This document shows, piece by piece, positions 26,393-34,704 of a stretch of 64,000 nt of DNA. The stretch covers positions 62,001-126,000 of the forward strand of contig NZ_JAQKPV010000007.1 in NCBI RefSeq assembly GCF_028200735.1, read 5' to 3'. The DNA comes from Streptomyces sp. ACA25 (GTDB lineage Bacteria; Actinomycetota; Actinomycetes; Streptomycetales; Streptomycetaceae). A program made the translations under genes and the position numbers. A model generated the notes under the pieces. It was not told the origin of the DNA. It saw only the letters and a program-made list of their open reading frames with translations, and did not search any database. The stretch's first letter is position 1; every line of letters begins with the position of its first letter.

Positions 26393-27360
26393 CCGATACC
26401 CAGGTGCGTCCGAAGCGGCCGCACACTTCCGCCCCGCCGGCGGCGCGGACGGCCTCCCCGGTGTCACCGCGCAAACGGCACCGCAAGGAGGCCTGGACCG
26501 CGGCGCTGTTCCTGGCTCCGTGGTTCATCGGGCTGATTGCCATCACCGCCGGACCGCTGCTGACCTCGCTCTACCTGTCCTTCACCGACTACAGCCTCAT
26601 CGGTGACTCGGAGTGGGTGGGCCTGGACAACTACACCCGGATGTTCACCGAGGACCCCCGCTTCTGGAAGGCGCTGTCGAACACCGCGATCTACGTGTTC
26701 GTCTCGGTGCCGCTTCAGCTGACGTTCGCCCTGGCCCTGGCCCTGATCCTGGACCGCGGGGTGAGCGGGCTGCCGATCTACCGCTCGATCTACTACCTGC
26801 CCTCGCTGCTGGGCAGCAGTGTCGCCATCGCCATCCTGTGGCGGAAGGTGTTCGGCGCCGACGGGCTGTTCAACGAGTTCCTCGGCGTCTTCGGTATCGA
26901 GGGCACCAGCTGGGTGGCCGACCCCAGCACCGCGCTCGGCACGCTGATCGTGCTGAACGTATGGACCTTCGGCTCCCCCATGGTCATCTTTCTCGCCGGG
27001 CTGCGCCAGATACCGCGCAACTACTACGAGGCTGCCTCCATCGACGGGGCCGGAAAAACCCGGCAGTTCGTCTCCATCACCCTGCCGCTGCTGACTCCCA
27101 TCATCTTCTTCAACCTGATCCTGCAGCTGATCAACGCCTTCCAGTCCTTCACTCAGGCATACGTGGTGAGCGGCGGCGACGGCAGCCCGGCGGATTCCAC
27201 GCTCTTCTACACGATGTACGTCTACACCAAGGGGTTCGGCCCGACGATGGAGATGGGATATGCGTCGGCCATGGCCTGGATTCTCGTGCTCATCATCGCG
27301 GCCCTGACCGCGGTCAACTTCTTCATGTCGAAGTATTGGGTGTTCTACAGTGACAAATGA
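26389..27360 (+). CDS. ABC sugar importer permease 1 (MalF/UgpA type)
   Basis: A 323-residue permease with six predicted transmembrane helices after a 35-residue Pro/Arg/Lys-rich cytoplasmic tail. The EAA loop that docks the ATPase is visible: YYEAASIDGAGKTRQFVSITLPLLTPI. It belongs to the CUT1 carbohydrate uptake family. Start ATG 26389 has GGGAGG before it and overlaps the previous stop. It pairs with the permease that follows, overlapping by eleven bases, and with the lipoprotein at 28254. Confidence 0.92.
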   Translation: MTDTQVRPKRPHTSAPPAARTASPVSPRKRHRKEAWTAALFLAPWFIGLIAITAGPLLTSLYLSFTDYSLIGDSEWVGLDNYTRMFTEDPRFWKALSNTAIYVFVSVPLQLTFALALALILDRGVSGLPIYRSIYYLPSLLGSSVAIAILWRKVFGADGLFNEFLGVFGIEGTSWVADPSTALGTLIVLNVWTFGSPMVIFLAGLRQIPRNYYEAASIDGAGKTRQFVSITLPLLTPIIFFNLILQLINAFQSFTQAYVVSGGDGSPADSTLFYTMYVYTKGFGPTMEMGYASAMAWILVLIIAALTAVNFFMSKYWVFYSDK

Positions 27361-28228
27361 CACCGGGATGAACGACACGCTGCTCTCCAGGTCCCTGGCC
27401 GCCGTCCGCGGACAGCGCATTCTCACTCACATCTGCCTGATCCTCTTCGGGCTCGTCATGCTCTACCCACTGCTGTGGATGATCTCCAGTGCGTTGAAGC
27501 CGGAGGAGCTGATCTTCCGCGAGCAGGGCCTCATCCCGACCAGCATCACGTTCGAGAACTTCGGGAACGGCTGGAACGCCCTGCGGCATCCGTTCGGCCA
27601 CTACTTCCTCAACTCGGCCATCATCACCGCCGGCGCGGTGGTCGGAAACCTGGTGGCCTGCTCGCTGGCCGCGTACGCCTTCGCCCGGCTGGAGTTCCCC
27701 TTCAAGCGGCTGTGTTTCGCGATCATGCTGGGCTCGATCATGCTGCCGCTGCACGTGGTGATCGTCCCCCAGTACATCCTGTTCTCGGAGCTCGGCTGGA
27801 TCAACACCTTCTATCCACTGATCGTGCCGAAGTTCCTTGCCACCGACGCCTTCTTCATCTTTCTGATGGTGCAGTTCATCCGCACCCTTCCCAGAGACCT
27901 GGACGAGGCCGCGGTCATCGACGGGGCCGGCCACTGGCGCATCTTCAGCAGGATCATCATGCCGCTTTCGATGCCCGCGCTGGCCACCACCGCCATCTTC
28001 ACCTTCATCTGGACGTGGAACGACTTCCTCAGCCAGCTGATCTTCCTGACAAACCCCGACATGCACACCGTTCCCGTCGCACTGCGGACGTTCCTGGACT
28101 CCACCGGAGATTCTTCCTGGGGACCGATGTTCGCGATATCGGTACTGTCTCTCGGGCCCATATTCGGGTTCTTCCTCGCAGGCCAGAAGTACCTGACGCG
28201 TGGTATTGCCACCACCGGCCTGAAATAA
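27350..28228 (+). CDS. ABC sugar importer permease 2 (MalG/UgpE type)
   Basis: A 292-residue permease with six hydrophobic segments and the EAA motif DLDEAAVIDGAGHWRIFSRIIMPLSMPAL. It forms the membrane channel together with permease 1, in the order usual for CUT1 systems. GTG 27350 lies inside the previous gene. GC content seems slightly lower here than in the housekeeping genes on either side of the locus. Confidence 0.92.
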   Translation: MTNDTGMNDTLLSRSLAAVRGQRILTHICLILFGLVMLYPLLWMISSALKPEELIFREQGLIPTSITFENFGNGWNALRHPFGHYFLNSAIITAGAVVGNLVACSLAAYAFARLEFPFKRLCFAIMLGSIMLPLHVVIVPQYILFSELGWINTFYPLIVPKFLATDAFFIFLMVQFIRTLPRDLDEAAVIDGAGHWRIFSRIIMPLSMPALATTAIFTFIWTWNDFLSQLIFLTNPDMHTVPVALRTFLDSTGDSSWGPMFAISVLSLGPIFGFFLAGQKYLTRGIATTGLK

Positions 28229-28253
28229 CCGGACGGATTCAAAGGAGAGTTCT

Positions 28254-29534
28254 GTGTCCCAACGCAAACTGAGAGTGTGGCCGGCCCTGCTGGTGACCGG
28301 CGCTCTGACCTTCACCGCCGCGTGTGCCGGTGACGACAGCGGTTCCGGCGACAACGGTCAGGTGTCCATCCGGTTCGCCTGGTGGGGCGACGACTCGCGC
28401 CACCGGCTGACCGAGGAGGCCATCGCGGTGTTCGAGGAGAAGAACCCGGACATCCGGGTCGAGCCGTCCTTCTCCGCCTGGGATTCCTACTACGACCAGA
28501 TCAGCACCCAGATCGCGGGCAGCGATGCCCCGGACGTGTTCGCCATCGAAATCCGGCGGCTCGGTGAATTCGCCGGCCGCGGGACGCTGGCCGACCTGGA
28601 CGGCCTGGTGGACACCGGAGACCTGAACGCCCAGCTGCTGCCGTCCGGCAACATTGACGGGGTGCAGTACGCCATTCCCACCGGCGCCAACGCCTTCACC
28701 CTGATGGCCAACACCGCAGTCTTCGAGCAGGCGGGAGTCGACATACCCGACGACACCTCCTGGACCTGGGACGACTACCACCGGATCAGTGCCGAGATCA
28801 CCGAGGCGACCGGTAACGGCACCTACGGGACCCAGCTCAACTTCAACGACGCCTACCTGCGGATTTTCGCCGATCAGCGGGGCGAGGCCTTCTACACCGA
28901 GGACGCGATCGGTATCTCCGCGGAGACCATCAGCGACTGGTTCGACACCCATCTGGAGCTGATCGACACGGCCGGCTCCCCCGATGCCGCGCTGAGCACC
29001 GAGATCGGCTCGACCGGGGTGGAGACTTCCCTGGTGGCCACCAACAGCGGCGCGATGGGCATGTGGTGGAGCAACCAGCTCGCCGCGGTCACCAGTGGTT
29101 CCGGCGAGGACATCGAGCTGCTGCGGATGCCCAGGGAGCCCGGAGCCGCAAGCAGCGGGATGTTCCTGCAGCCGACCATGTTCTGGACTGCCAGCGAGAC
29201 GAGCAGCGAGAAGGAGGCCGCGGGCAAGCTGATCGACTTCCTGGCCAACGACCCGGAGGCCGGAGCCATCCTGGGAAGTGACCGCGGGCTGCCGATGAAC
29301 GAGTCGGTGCTGGAGCAGATCCGGGACGATCTCCCGGAGACCGACCTCGCCTCCCTGGAGTTCATCGACGCGGCCGCCGACGACATCTCCGACCCGCCCG
29401 GCGCGTACCCCGACGGTGCCGGTGAGGTCCCCAACATGCTGCAGCGTTACGGAGAGCAGGTCATCTTCGGGCAGCTGACCTCGCAGGAGGCCGCCGAGCA
29501 GTTCCTCACCGAGGCGAACTCCACCCTCGGCTGA
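28254..29534 (+). CDS. ABC sugar importer substrate-binding lipoprotein
   Basis: A 426-residue extracytoplasmic solute-binding protein. The lipobox LTFTAAC puts the lipidated cysteine at residue 24, so it is anchored to the outer face of the membrane. The mature part is of the sugar-binding type (RFAWWGDDSRHRLTEEAIAVFEEKNPDIRVEPSFSAWDSYYDQISTQIAG). GTG 28254 has a GGAG site. It follows the two permeases; no ATP-binding gene is found in the locus. Its cargo is probably galacturonate or short (unsaturated) oligogalacturonides released by the nearby pectate lyase, which is an inference from context. A strong hairpin follows it. Confidence 0.92.
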   Translation: MSQRKLRVWPALLVTGALTFTAACAGDDSGSGDNGQVSIRFAWWGDDSRHRLTEEAIAVFEEKNPDIRVEPSFSAWDSYYDQISTQIAGSDAPDVFAIEIRRLGEFAGRGTLADLDGLVDTGDLNAQLLPSGNIDGVQYAIPTGANAFTLMANTAVFEQAGVDIPDDTSWTWDDYHRISAEITEATGNGTYGTQLNFNDAYLRIFADQRGEAFYTEDAIGISAETISDWFDTHLELIDTAGSPDAALSTEIGSTGVETSLVATNSGAMGMWWSNQLAAVTSGSGEDIELLRMPREPGAASSGMFLQPTMFWTASETSSEKEAAGKLIDFLANDPEAGAILGSDRGLPMNESVLEQIRDDLPETDLASLEFIDAAADDISDPPGAYPDGAGEVPNMLQRYGEQVIFGQLTSQEAAEQFLTEANSTLG

Positions 29535-29554
29535 CCGCCCCGCCCGACCACTGC

Positions 29555-29591
29555 CCGGTGGTGCGGCCGTCCCCGGCGGCCGCACCACCGG
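29555..29591 (+). terminator. Intra-operon attenuator hairpin after the binding-protein gene
   Basis: Arms 29555-29569 (CCGGTGGTGCGGCCG) and 29577-29591 are perfectly complementary around a 7-base loop, followed by TTT. Located between the binding protein and the second Gfo/Idh gene, it should lower expression of the latter or stabilise the 3' end of the former's message. Confidence 0.7.
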
Positions 29592-29622
29592 TTTCCCCGT
29601 GCACCCACCGGAAAGGCCCTCT

Positions 29623-30927
29623 GTGACCCGCCGCTACGCCTTCGTCGGTCTCGGCCACCGCGCGCAGATGTATGTCGACGCGCTGCTCGGTGACTGGAGC
29701 GACACCGGCGAGATCTCCGCACTGTGCGACACCAACCGGACCAGGATGGACTACTACAACGAGCGGATCACCGCGGCCGGCCGCGCCCCCGTGCCCTGTT
29801 ACCCGGCCGGGGCGTTCACCGACATGCTGGAGGACGCCGACACGGTGATCGTCACCAGCGTCGACGCCACCCACGCCCGGTACGTGTGCGCAGCGCTGGA
29901 CGCCGGGCGGGACGTCGTGGTGGAGAAGCCGCTGACCACGGACGCCGAGGGCTGCGCGCAGATCGCGGCAGCTGCCGAGCGCAGCACGGGCCGGCTGGTG
30001 GTGACGTTCAACTACCGCTACTCCCCGCGGAACTCCGCGGTGCGCCGGCTGATCGCCGAGGGCGCCGTCGGGGAGGTGACCTCGGTGCACTTCGACTGGG
30101 CGCTGGACACCATCCACGGCGCCGACTACTTCCGGCGGTGGCACCGCGACCGGGCCTCCTCCGGGGGCCTCCTGGTGCACAAGGCGAGCCACCACTTCGA
30201 CCTGGTCAACTGGTGGCTGGACGCCCGGCCGGAACTCGTCTTCGCCCAGACCGACCTGCGGTTCTACGGCAGCGAGAACGCCGCCGGCCGGCAGCTGGGC
30301 CCGCGCCCGGCACGCGGTCAGGGATCCCCCGGTCTGGGCACCGATCCCTTCATCCTCGACATCTCGGCCGACGACCGGCTGAAGCGGCTCTACCTCGACG
30401 CCGAGCACGAGGACGGCTACGTCCGCGACCAGGATGTGTTCGGTGCGGGCGTCACCATCGACGACACGATGGCGGTGCTGGTGCGGTACGACAATCGGGC
30501 GCTGCTGACGTACTCACTCACCGCACATGCCCCCTACGAGGGGTACCGGGTCGTCGTCAACGGCACCGGCGGACGGCTGGAGCTGGAAGTCTGCGAGCGG
30601 GCCTGGACACCACCGCATGCCGCGATCGACCCCGGTGCCGCGAGCAAGGAGCAGGCAACCGGATCCTGGGAGCGGCTGACCGTGCACCGCCACTGGCAGG
30701 AGGCGGAGAAGGTGCCCGTCGAGCAGGGCGCGGGCGGTCACGGCGGCGGGGACCGGCTGCTGCTGGACGATGTCTTCCGCGGTCCGTCCGACGATCCGCT
30801 GGCGCGGCAGGCCGGCTACCGGGACGGCATCCGCAGCGTTCTCATCGGGGCCGCGGGCAACGAATCGGCCCGCACCGGGCTGCCGGTGCGGCTGATGGAC
30901 GGCGGCACCCGCCGGGTTACCTCTTAG
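29623..30927 (+). CDS. Gfo/Idh/MocA-family oxidoreductase (second of two)
   Basis: A 434-residue oxidoreductase, clearly longer than and different from the first. The Rossmann motif is YAFVGLGHRAQMY, and VVEKPLTTDAEGCAQIAAAAE carries the EKP motif. LVVTFNYRYSPRN and SGGLLVHKASHHFDLVNWWLDARPELVFAQ are typical of a subgroup found in polysaccharide-use loci, with H-K-x-x-H-H-x-D in the active site region. Its reaction is unknown. GTG 29623 is chosen for the GGAAAGG six bases upstream. The stop codon lies within a LacI-type palindrome, which is unusual. Confidence 0.85.
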   Translation: MTRRYAFVGLGHRAQMYVDALLGDWSDTGEISALCDTNRTRMDYYNERITAAGRAPVPCYPAGAFTDMLEDADTVIVTSVDATHARYVCAALDAGRDVVVEKPLTTDAEGCAQIAAAAERSTGRLVVTFNYRYSPRNSAVRRLIAEGAVGEVTSVHFDWALDTIHGADYFRRWHRDRASSGGLLVHKASHHFDLVNWWLDARPELVFAQTDLRFYGSENAAGRQLGPRPARGQGSPGLGTDPFILDISADDRLKRLYLDAEHEDGYVRDQDVFGAGVTIDDTMAVLVRYDNRALLTYSLTAHAPYEGYRVVVNGTGGRLELEVCERAWTPPHAAIDPGAASKEQATGSWERLTVHRHWQEAEKVPVEQGAGGHGGGDRLLLDDVFRGPSDDPLARQAGYRDGIRSVLIGAAGNESARTGLPVRLMDGGTRRVTS

Positions 30928-30941
30928 CAACCGCTTGCAGC
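30924..30941. promoter_or_regulatory. LacI-type operator 4, across the stop codon of the last operon gene
   Basis: TTAGCAA-CCGC-TTGCAGC; the right arm equals that of operator 5. It contains the TAG of the second Gfo/Idh gene and lies before the terminator at 30964, not before any visible promoter. It may be an auxiliary site for DNA looping or a roadblock. Confidence 0.6.
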
Positions 30942-30963
30942 ATTCGGGGTCCGATACGGAGCG

Positions 30964-31010
30964 GCCCGGCCCGGTCGAATCCTCGCGGATCCGTGCCGGG
31001 CCGGGCTTTT
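30964..31010 (+). terminator. Terminator of the uronate operon
   Basis: Arms CCCGGCCCGG (30965-30974) and CCGGGCCGGG (30996-31005), extended by one G-C pair, then TTTT (31007-31010). The 21-base loop may fold further through GGATCC. It is a rather classical intrinsic terminator for the plus strand and faces the convergent pectate lyase gene. Confidence 0.75.
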
Positions 31011-31070
31011 CCGTGCGGTTCCGGACGAGTGCTCCGGAGCGCCGGCAAGGAGTTCCGGCGGGGGATTCCG

Positions 31071-32738
31071 TCAGGGGTTGATGTCGATCACGCCGACCCC
31101 GGAGTACTGCTCGACCCGGGACCTGGCGACCTCCGGGCTGTCCACCTGGTAGGAGTACGGGGGCGTGAAGCTCGTGGTGGACGACAGATGCTCGTGCGGA
31201 GAGTTCTGGTAGGTGTTGTTCTGTAGATTCCAGTAGCCGGTCTGCGAGCTTCCGTAGAACCAGCCGACCGGGCCTTCCGGATAACCGGCATGCGTGTCCG
31301 TCTCGCCGCTTCCGACGTTCAGGAAGTAGTTCCCCTCCACCATCACGCGGGCACCCATTCGGGCGTTGACGGCCGAACCGGTGACATCCTGGAACAGGTT
31401 GTTCATCATGTGCACATCGGCGTACCGGATGAGCGGAATCCGTGAGTTCACATTCCGGAACCAGTTGTGGTGGTAGGTCACCCTGTCCGGCTTGAGGCTT
31501 TCGTTGTCGGTGTGCCCCAGCAGCATCGTCTTCCAGTGATCGTGGAAGTAGTTCCAGGACACGGTGACGTATTCGGCGTTGCGCTTGATGTCGACGAGGC
31601 CGTCGTAGTAGTCCTTGTTGGGGGCGTTCTCCCGCTCGCTGTAGAACTCGTTGTGGTCGATCCACACGTTGTGGCTGTTGTTGGTCACCTCGATCGCGGT
31701 GCCCTCACCCTGCCGGACGTGGTGGATCTCCAGGTTCCGGAAGACGATGTTGTCCGCCCGGGACACGGTGAAGCCGATGCCCTCGATCTCGCCGCCGTTG
31801 CCGGTGCCGAGGACGGACACGTGGGAGACGTCCTTCACGTCGAACTTGCTGCGGCTGAAGGTCGCCTCGCTGACCTTGGTGTCGACGTAGATGACCAGGC
31901 CCTCACCGGGTTTGCGGATGTGCTCGTAGAGCAGGTCGTACATGGCGTCGGCCGGGTTGCTGAACTCGCTCAGCCGGTACACGTTGACCGGGCTGCCGCC
32001 GAATCCGCCGGTGGTGCCGCCGTTCATGGCGGCGTAGCCTAGCGGGGAGTCACCGGTCGGCGGGTCGACGCTCCCCGGGTCGTCGCCGTCACCCGGGTCC
32101 GACGGGTCCGCACCGCCGCCTCCGGGCAGTTGCACCGAGACGGCCCGGAAGTCCGCGGTGGCGTTGAAGGTCTTCAGACCGATACGGCCGGACCCGAACT
32201 CACCGTCCGTGGCGGTCAGCAGCTCCTGGCCGTTGACGGACCCGGTGATACGGTTCCCGGTCATCTCCAGCCGCAGGTCGTAGTCGGATCCGTGCCGCAC
32301 ACCGAACGCGGTGGAGGCGAGTTCGGTCCGGGAACCGTCGACCAGCTTGTTGATCTCGAACGTCCCGTTGTTGCGCAGCGCAAGGTAGTAGTAACTCTCA
32401 TCTCCCTGGACCCGGCCCAGGAGTGCGGAGAAACTGCTGCCGGTTCCGGACTGCGGCCGTACGCTGGCTTCGACCACCGCGTCGGTCCAGTCACTGTCGC
32501 CGGCGAACGCACGCGCGTTGCGGTCGCCGACGGACTGCTGATACGCCGGGCCGGATATGACGTTCCAGCTCCCGCCGTGCGTCGTCCAGGATCCGGCACC
32601 CCCGGAGAAATCGTCACTGAAGGCGGTTTCCGATGCCTGCACGGACTGCGGGTATGCCACCCAAAGTCCCAGCACCAAGGCGAATGCACTGACCAGAGCA
32701 GCACCCAGACGGGTGACGGATTTGCGCTTTCTTAGCAT
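31071..32738 (-). CDS. Secreted pectate lyase, family PL1, with N-terminal beta-sandwich domain
   Basis: A 555-residue exported enzyme that cleaves polygalacturonate by beta-elimination. A signal peptide covers about 1-36 (MLRKRKSVTR, hydrophobic core, VQASE). Residues 38-205 look like a LamG/CBM66-like carbohydrate-binding sandwich (FSDDFSGGAGSWTTHGGSWNV), a D/P/G linker follows, and the PL1 beta-helix spans about 230 to the end, with VWIDHNEF (358-365), calcium-site DGLVDIKR (379-386) and the catalytic-arginine motif RIPLIR (433-438). ATG 32738 was chosen because it begins the signal peptide and has AGAGGA upstream. It ends convergently with the uronate operon and carries the same operator upstream. 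Codon use is visibly less GC-extreme than in neighbouring housekeeping genes. Confidence 0.92.
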   Translation of the reverse strand: MLRKRKSVTRLGAALVSAFALVLGLWVAYPQSVQASETAFSDDFSGGAGSWTTHGGSWNVISGPAYQQSVGDRNARAFAGDSDWTDAVVEASVRPQSGTGSSFSALLGRVQGDESYYYLALRNNGTFEINKLVDGSRTELASTAFGVRHGSDYDLRLEMTGNRITGSVNGQELLTATDGEFGSGRIGLKTFNATADFRAVSVQLPGGGGADPSDPGDGDDPGSVDPPTGDSPLGYAAMNGGTTGGFGGSPVNVYRLSEFSNPADAMYDLLYEHIRKPGEGLVIYVDTKVSEATFSRSKFDVKDVSHVSVLGTGNGGEIEGIGFTVSRADNIVFRNLEIHHVRQGEGTAIEVTNNSHNVWIDHNEFYSERENAPNKDYYDGLVDIKRNAEYVTVSWNYFHDHWKTMLLGHTDNESLKPDRVTYHHNWFRNVNSRIPLIRYADVHMMNNLFQDVTGSAVNARMGARVMVEGNYFLNVGSGETDTHAGYPEGPVGWFYGSSQTGYWNLQNNTYQNSPHEHLSSTTSFTPPYSYQVDSPEVARSRVEQYSGVGVIDINP

Positions 32739-32815
32739 GGGAGTCGTCCTCTCCAGAGGGAAATAACGGACGGAAGAAGGACCGGCACACCTCACCTCCT
32801 GGCTGTGAGCCACTG

Positions 32816-32833
32816 ACGGCAATCGGTTGCAGC
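32816..32833. promoter_or_regulatory. LacI-type operator 5 (pectate lyase promoter)
   Basis: ACGGCAA-TCGG-TTGCAGC, 78-95 bases upstream of the pectate lyase ATG. The right arm TTGCAG matches operators 1 and 4; the left arm is degenerate in its outer half. The remainder of 32739-32933, shared with the divergent ABC gene, shows nothing else. Confidence 0.65.
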
Positions 32834-32933
32834 ATCATCGTCGTTGCGTGACGTTTACATGTCAAGGAGCGGAACGCAGGCGTCCGCCGCCCCCGGTCAC
32901 TGACCGGGCGGATGACGCCCGTAGACTCGCCGC

Positions 32934-33857
32934 ATGCACAGGGAAGCGGCCGTGGAGATCACCGGGCTGGTGAAACGGTACGGCCGCACCACCGCGGTGA
33001 ACGGTCTGGACCTGACTGTCGGCCGGGGCACAGTCACGGCGGTGCTCGGACCCAACGGTGCGGGCAAGACGACCACCGTCGAAGCGTGCGAGGGCTACCG
33101 GCGCCCGGACGCCGGCCGGGTGCGGGTACTCGGGCTCGACCCGGTGGTCCAGGGCGGCGAGCTGCGCCGCCGGATCGGCGTGATGCTGCAGAGCGGCGGG
33201 ATCTACCCCGGGGCCCGGGCCGCCGAGATGCTCGGTCACCTGGCGAAGCTGTACGCCCACCCGCTGGACACCACGGCCCTCAGCGAGCGGCTCGGGCTCG
33301 GCTCCTGCGGCCGCACTCCCTACCGCCGGCTGTCCGGCGGTCAGCAGCAGCGCCTCGCACTCGCACTCGCCGTCGTGGGCCGCCCCGAGCTGGTGTTCCT
33401 CGACGAGCCGACCGCGGGCCTGGACCCGCAGGCCCGGCGGGCCGCCTGGGACCTGATCCGGGAGCTCCGCGCGGACGGCGTCACCGTGGTGCTGACCACG
33501 CATTTCATGGATGAGGCCGAGGAGCTGGCCGACGAGGTCGCGGTGATCGACGCCGGCCGGGTCGTTGCCCAGGGCACCCCCGAGGAGCTGTGCCGCGGAG
33601 GTGAGGACAGCCTGCAGTTCACCGGCAGGGCAGATCTCGATCTCAGCCGGCTCCGTGCCTCGCTCCCCGCGGGCAGCGAGGTGACCGAGACCTCGCCCGG
33701 CGTGTACCGGGTCACCGGGGACGTCGGCCCGCGGATGCTGGCCTGCGTCACCGCCTGGTGTGCCCAGTACAGCGTCATGCCGGACCGGATCACCACCCGG
33801 CGGCACACCCTCGAGGACGTCTTCCTCGACCTGACCGGCAAGGAGCTCCGGCCGTGA
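32934..33857 (+). CDS. ABC exporter ATP-binding protein (DrrA-like)
   Basis: A 307-residue ATPase with Walker A GPNGAGKTTT, signature LSGGQQQRLALALA, Walker B LVFLDEPTAGLDP and switch His in TTHFMDEAEE, plus the C-terminal extension found in DrrA/CcmA-type export ATPases. With the next gene it forms a two-gene exporter. ATG 32934 is the apparent start. Its substrate is unknown. The pair is joined to ctaA, and I recall the same pair next to ctaA in other Streptomyces, so a link to respiratory-chain or haem biogenesis is possible but unproven. Confidence 0.88.
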   Translation: MHREAAVEITGLVKRYGRTTAVNGLDLTVGRGTVTAVLGPNGAGKTTTVEACEGYRRPDAGRVRVLGLDPVVQGGELRRRIGVMLQSGGIYPGARAAEMLGHLAKLYAHPLDTTALSERLGLGSCGRTPYRRLSGGQQQRLALALAVVGRPELVFLDEPTAGLDPQARRAAWDLIRELRADGVTVVLTTHFMDEAEELADEVAVIDAGRVVAQGTPEELCRGGEDSLQFTGRADLDLSRLRASLPAGSEVTETSPGVYRVTGDVGPRMLACVTAWCAQYSVMPDRITTRRHTLEDVFLDLTGKELRP

Positions 33858-34639
33858 GCAGCAGTCAGGGAACGCACCGGCCGCGGCCCGGAGCAGCACC
33901 GCTCCCCCGCATGATCGCGGCACAGGCCCTGCTGGAGACCCGGATGCTGCTCCGGCACGGCGAGCAGCTGCTGCTGACGGCCGTCATCCCGACCCTGCTG
34001 CTCGTGGTCTTCAGCACGGTCGACCTCATTGATACGGGGAACGCCGCCGGGGACGGTGAGCGGGTGGACTTCCTCACCCCCGGAATCCTGGCCCTGGCCG
34101 TGCTGTCCACCGCGTTCACCGGGCAGGCCATCGCCACCGGCTTCGAGCGCCGCTACGGGGTGCTGAAACGGCTCGGTGCCTCGCCGCTGCCACGCTGGGC
34201 CCTGCTCACCGGGAAGTCCTGCGCCGTACTGGTCACCGTGGTGCTCCAGACCCTGCTGCTGACGGTGGTGGCGCTGGCACTGGGCTGGTCCCCGCAGGGC
34301 AGCCCGGCGACCGCCGCCCTGCTGATGCTGCTGGGCACCGCGGCCTTCTCCGGGCTGGGCCTGCTCATGGCGGGCACGCTGCGCGCGGAGGCGACGCTCG
34401 CAGCCGCCAACCTGGTGTTCCTGCTGCTGCTGCTCGGCGGCGGCGTGATCATCCCGCTGGAGAATTTCCCCGATCCGGTCCGGGCCGTCCTGGAGCTGCT
34501 GCCGATGGCGGCGCTCTCGGAGGGGCTGCGGGAGGTGCTGCAGCACGGTGCCGGGCTCCCCTGGGGCAGCGTCGCGGTGCTGGTCGCGTGGGCCGCGGCC
34601 GGCCTCACCGCGGCCGCCCGCTTCTTCCGCTGGGAGTAA
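33854..34639 (+). CDS. ABC exporter permease (ABC-2 type)
   Basis: A 261-residue integral membrane protein with about six hydrophobic segments, ABC-2 type. The recognisable stretch TGFERRYGVLKRLGASPLPRWALLTGKS corresponds to the cytoplasmic coupling region of this family. GTG 33854 overlaps the ATPase stop (GTGA), so both subunits are made together. The stop TAA is close to or overlaps a possible upstream start of ctaA. Confidence 0.88.
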   Translation: MSSSQGTHRPRPGAAPLPRMIAAQALLETRMLLRHGEQLLLTAVIPTLLLVVFSTVDLIDTGNAAGDGERVDFLTPGILALAVLSTAFTGQAIATGFERRYGVLKRLGASPLPRWALLTGKSCAVLVTVVLQTLLLTVVALALGWSPQGSPATAALLMLLGTAAFSGLGLLMAGTLRAEATLAAANLVFLLLLLGGGVIIPLENFPDPVRAVLELLPMAALSEGLREVLQHGAGLPWGSVAVLVAWAAAGLTAAARFFRWE

Positions 34640-34704
34640 TGCCGGCCGTAGGACCGGGTGTCCCCCTGTGCGGGCACACCCTGGCGCCCGCCTACCATGG
34701 CGGG

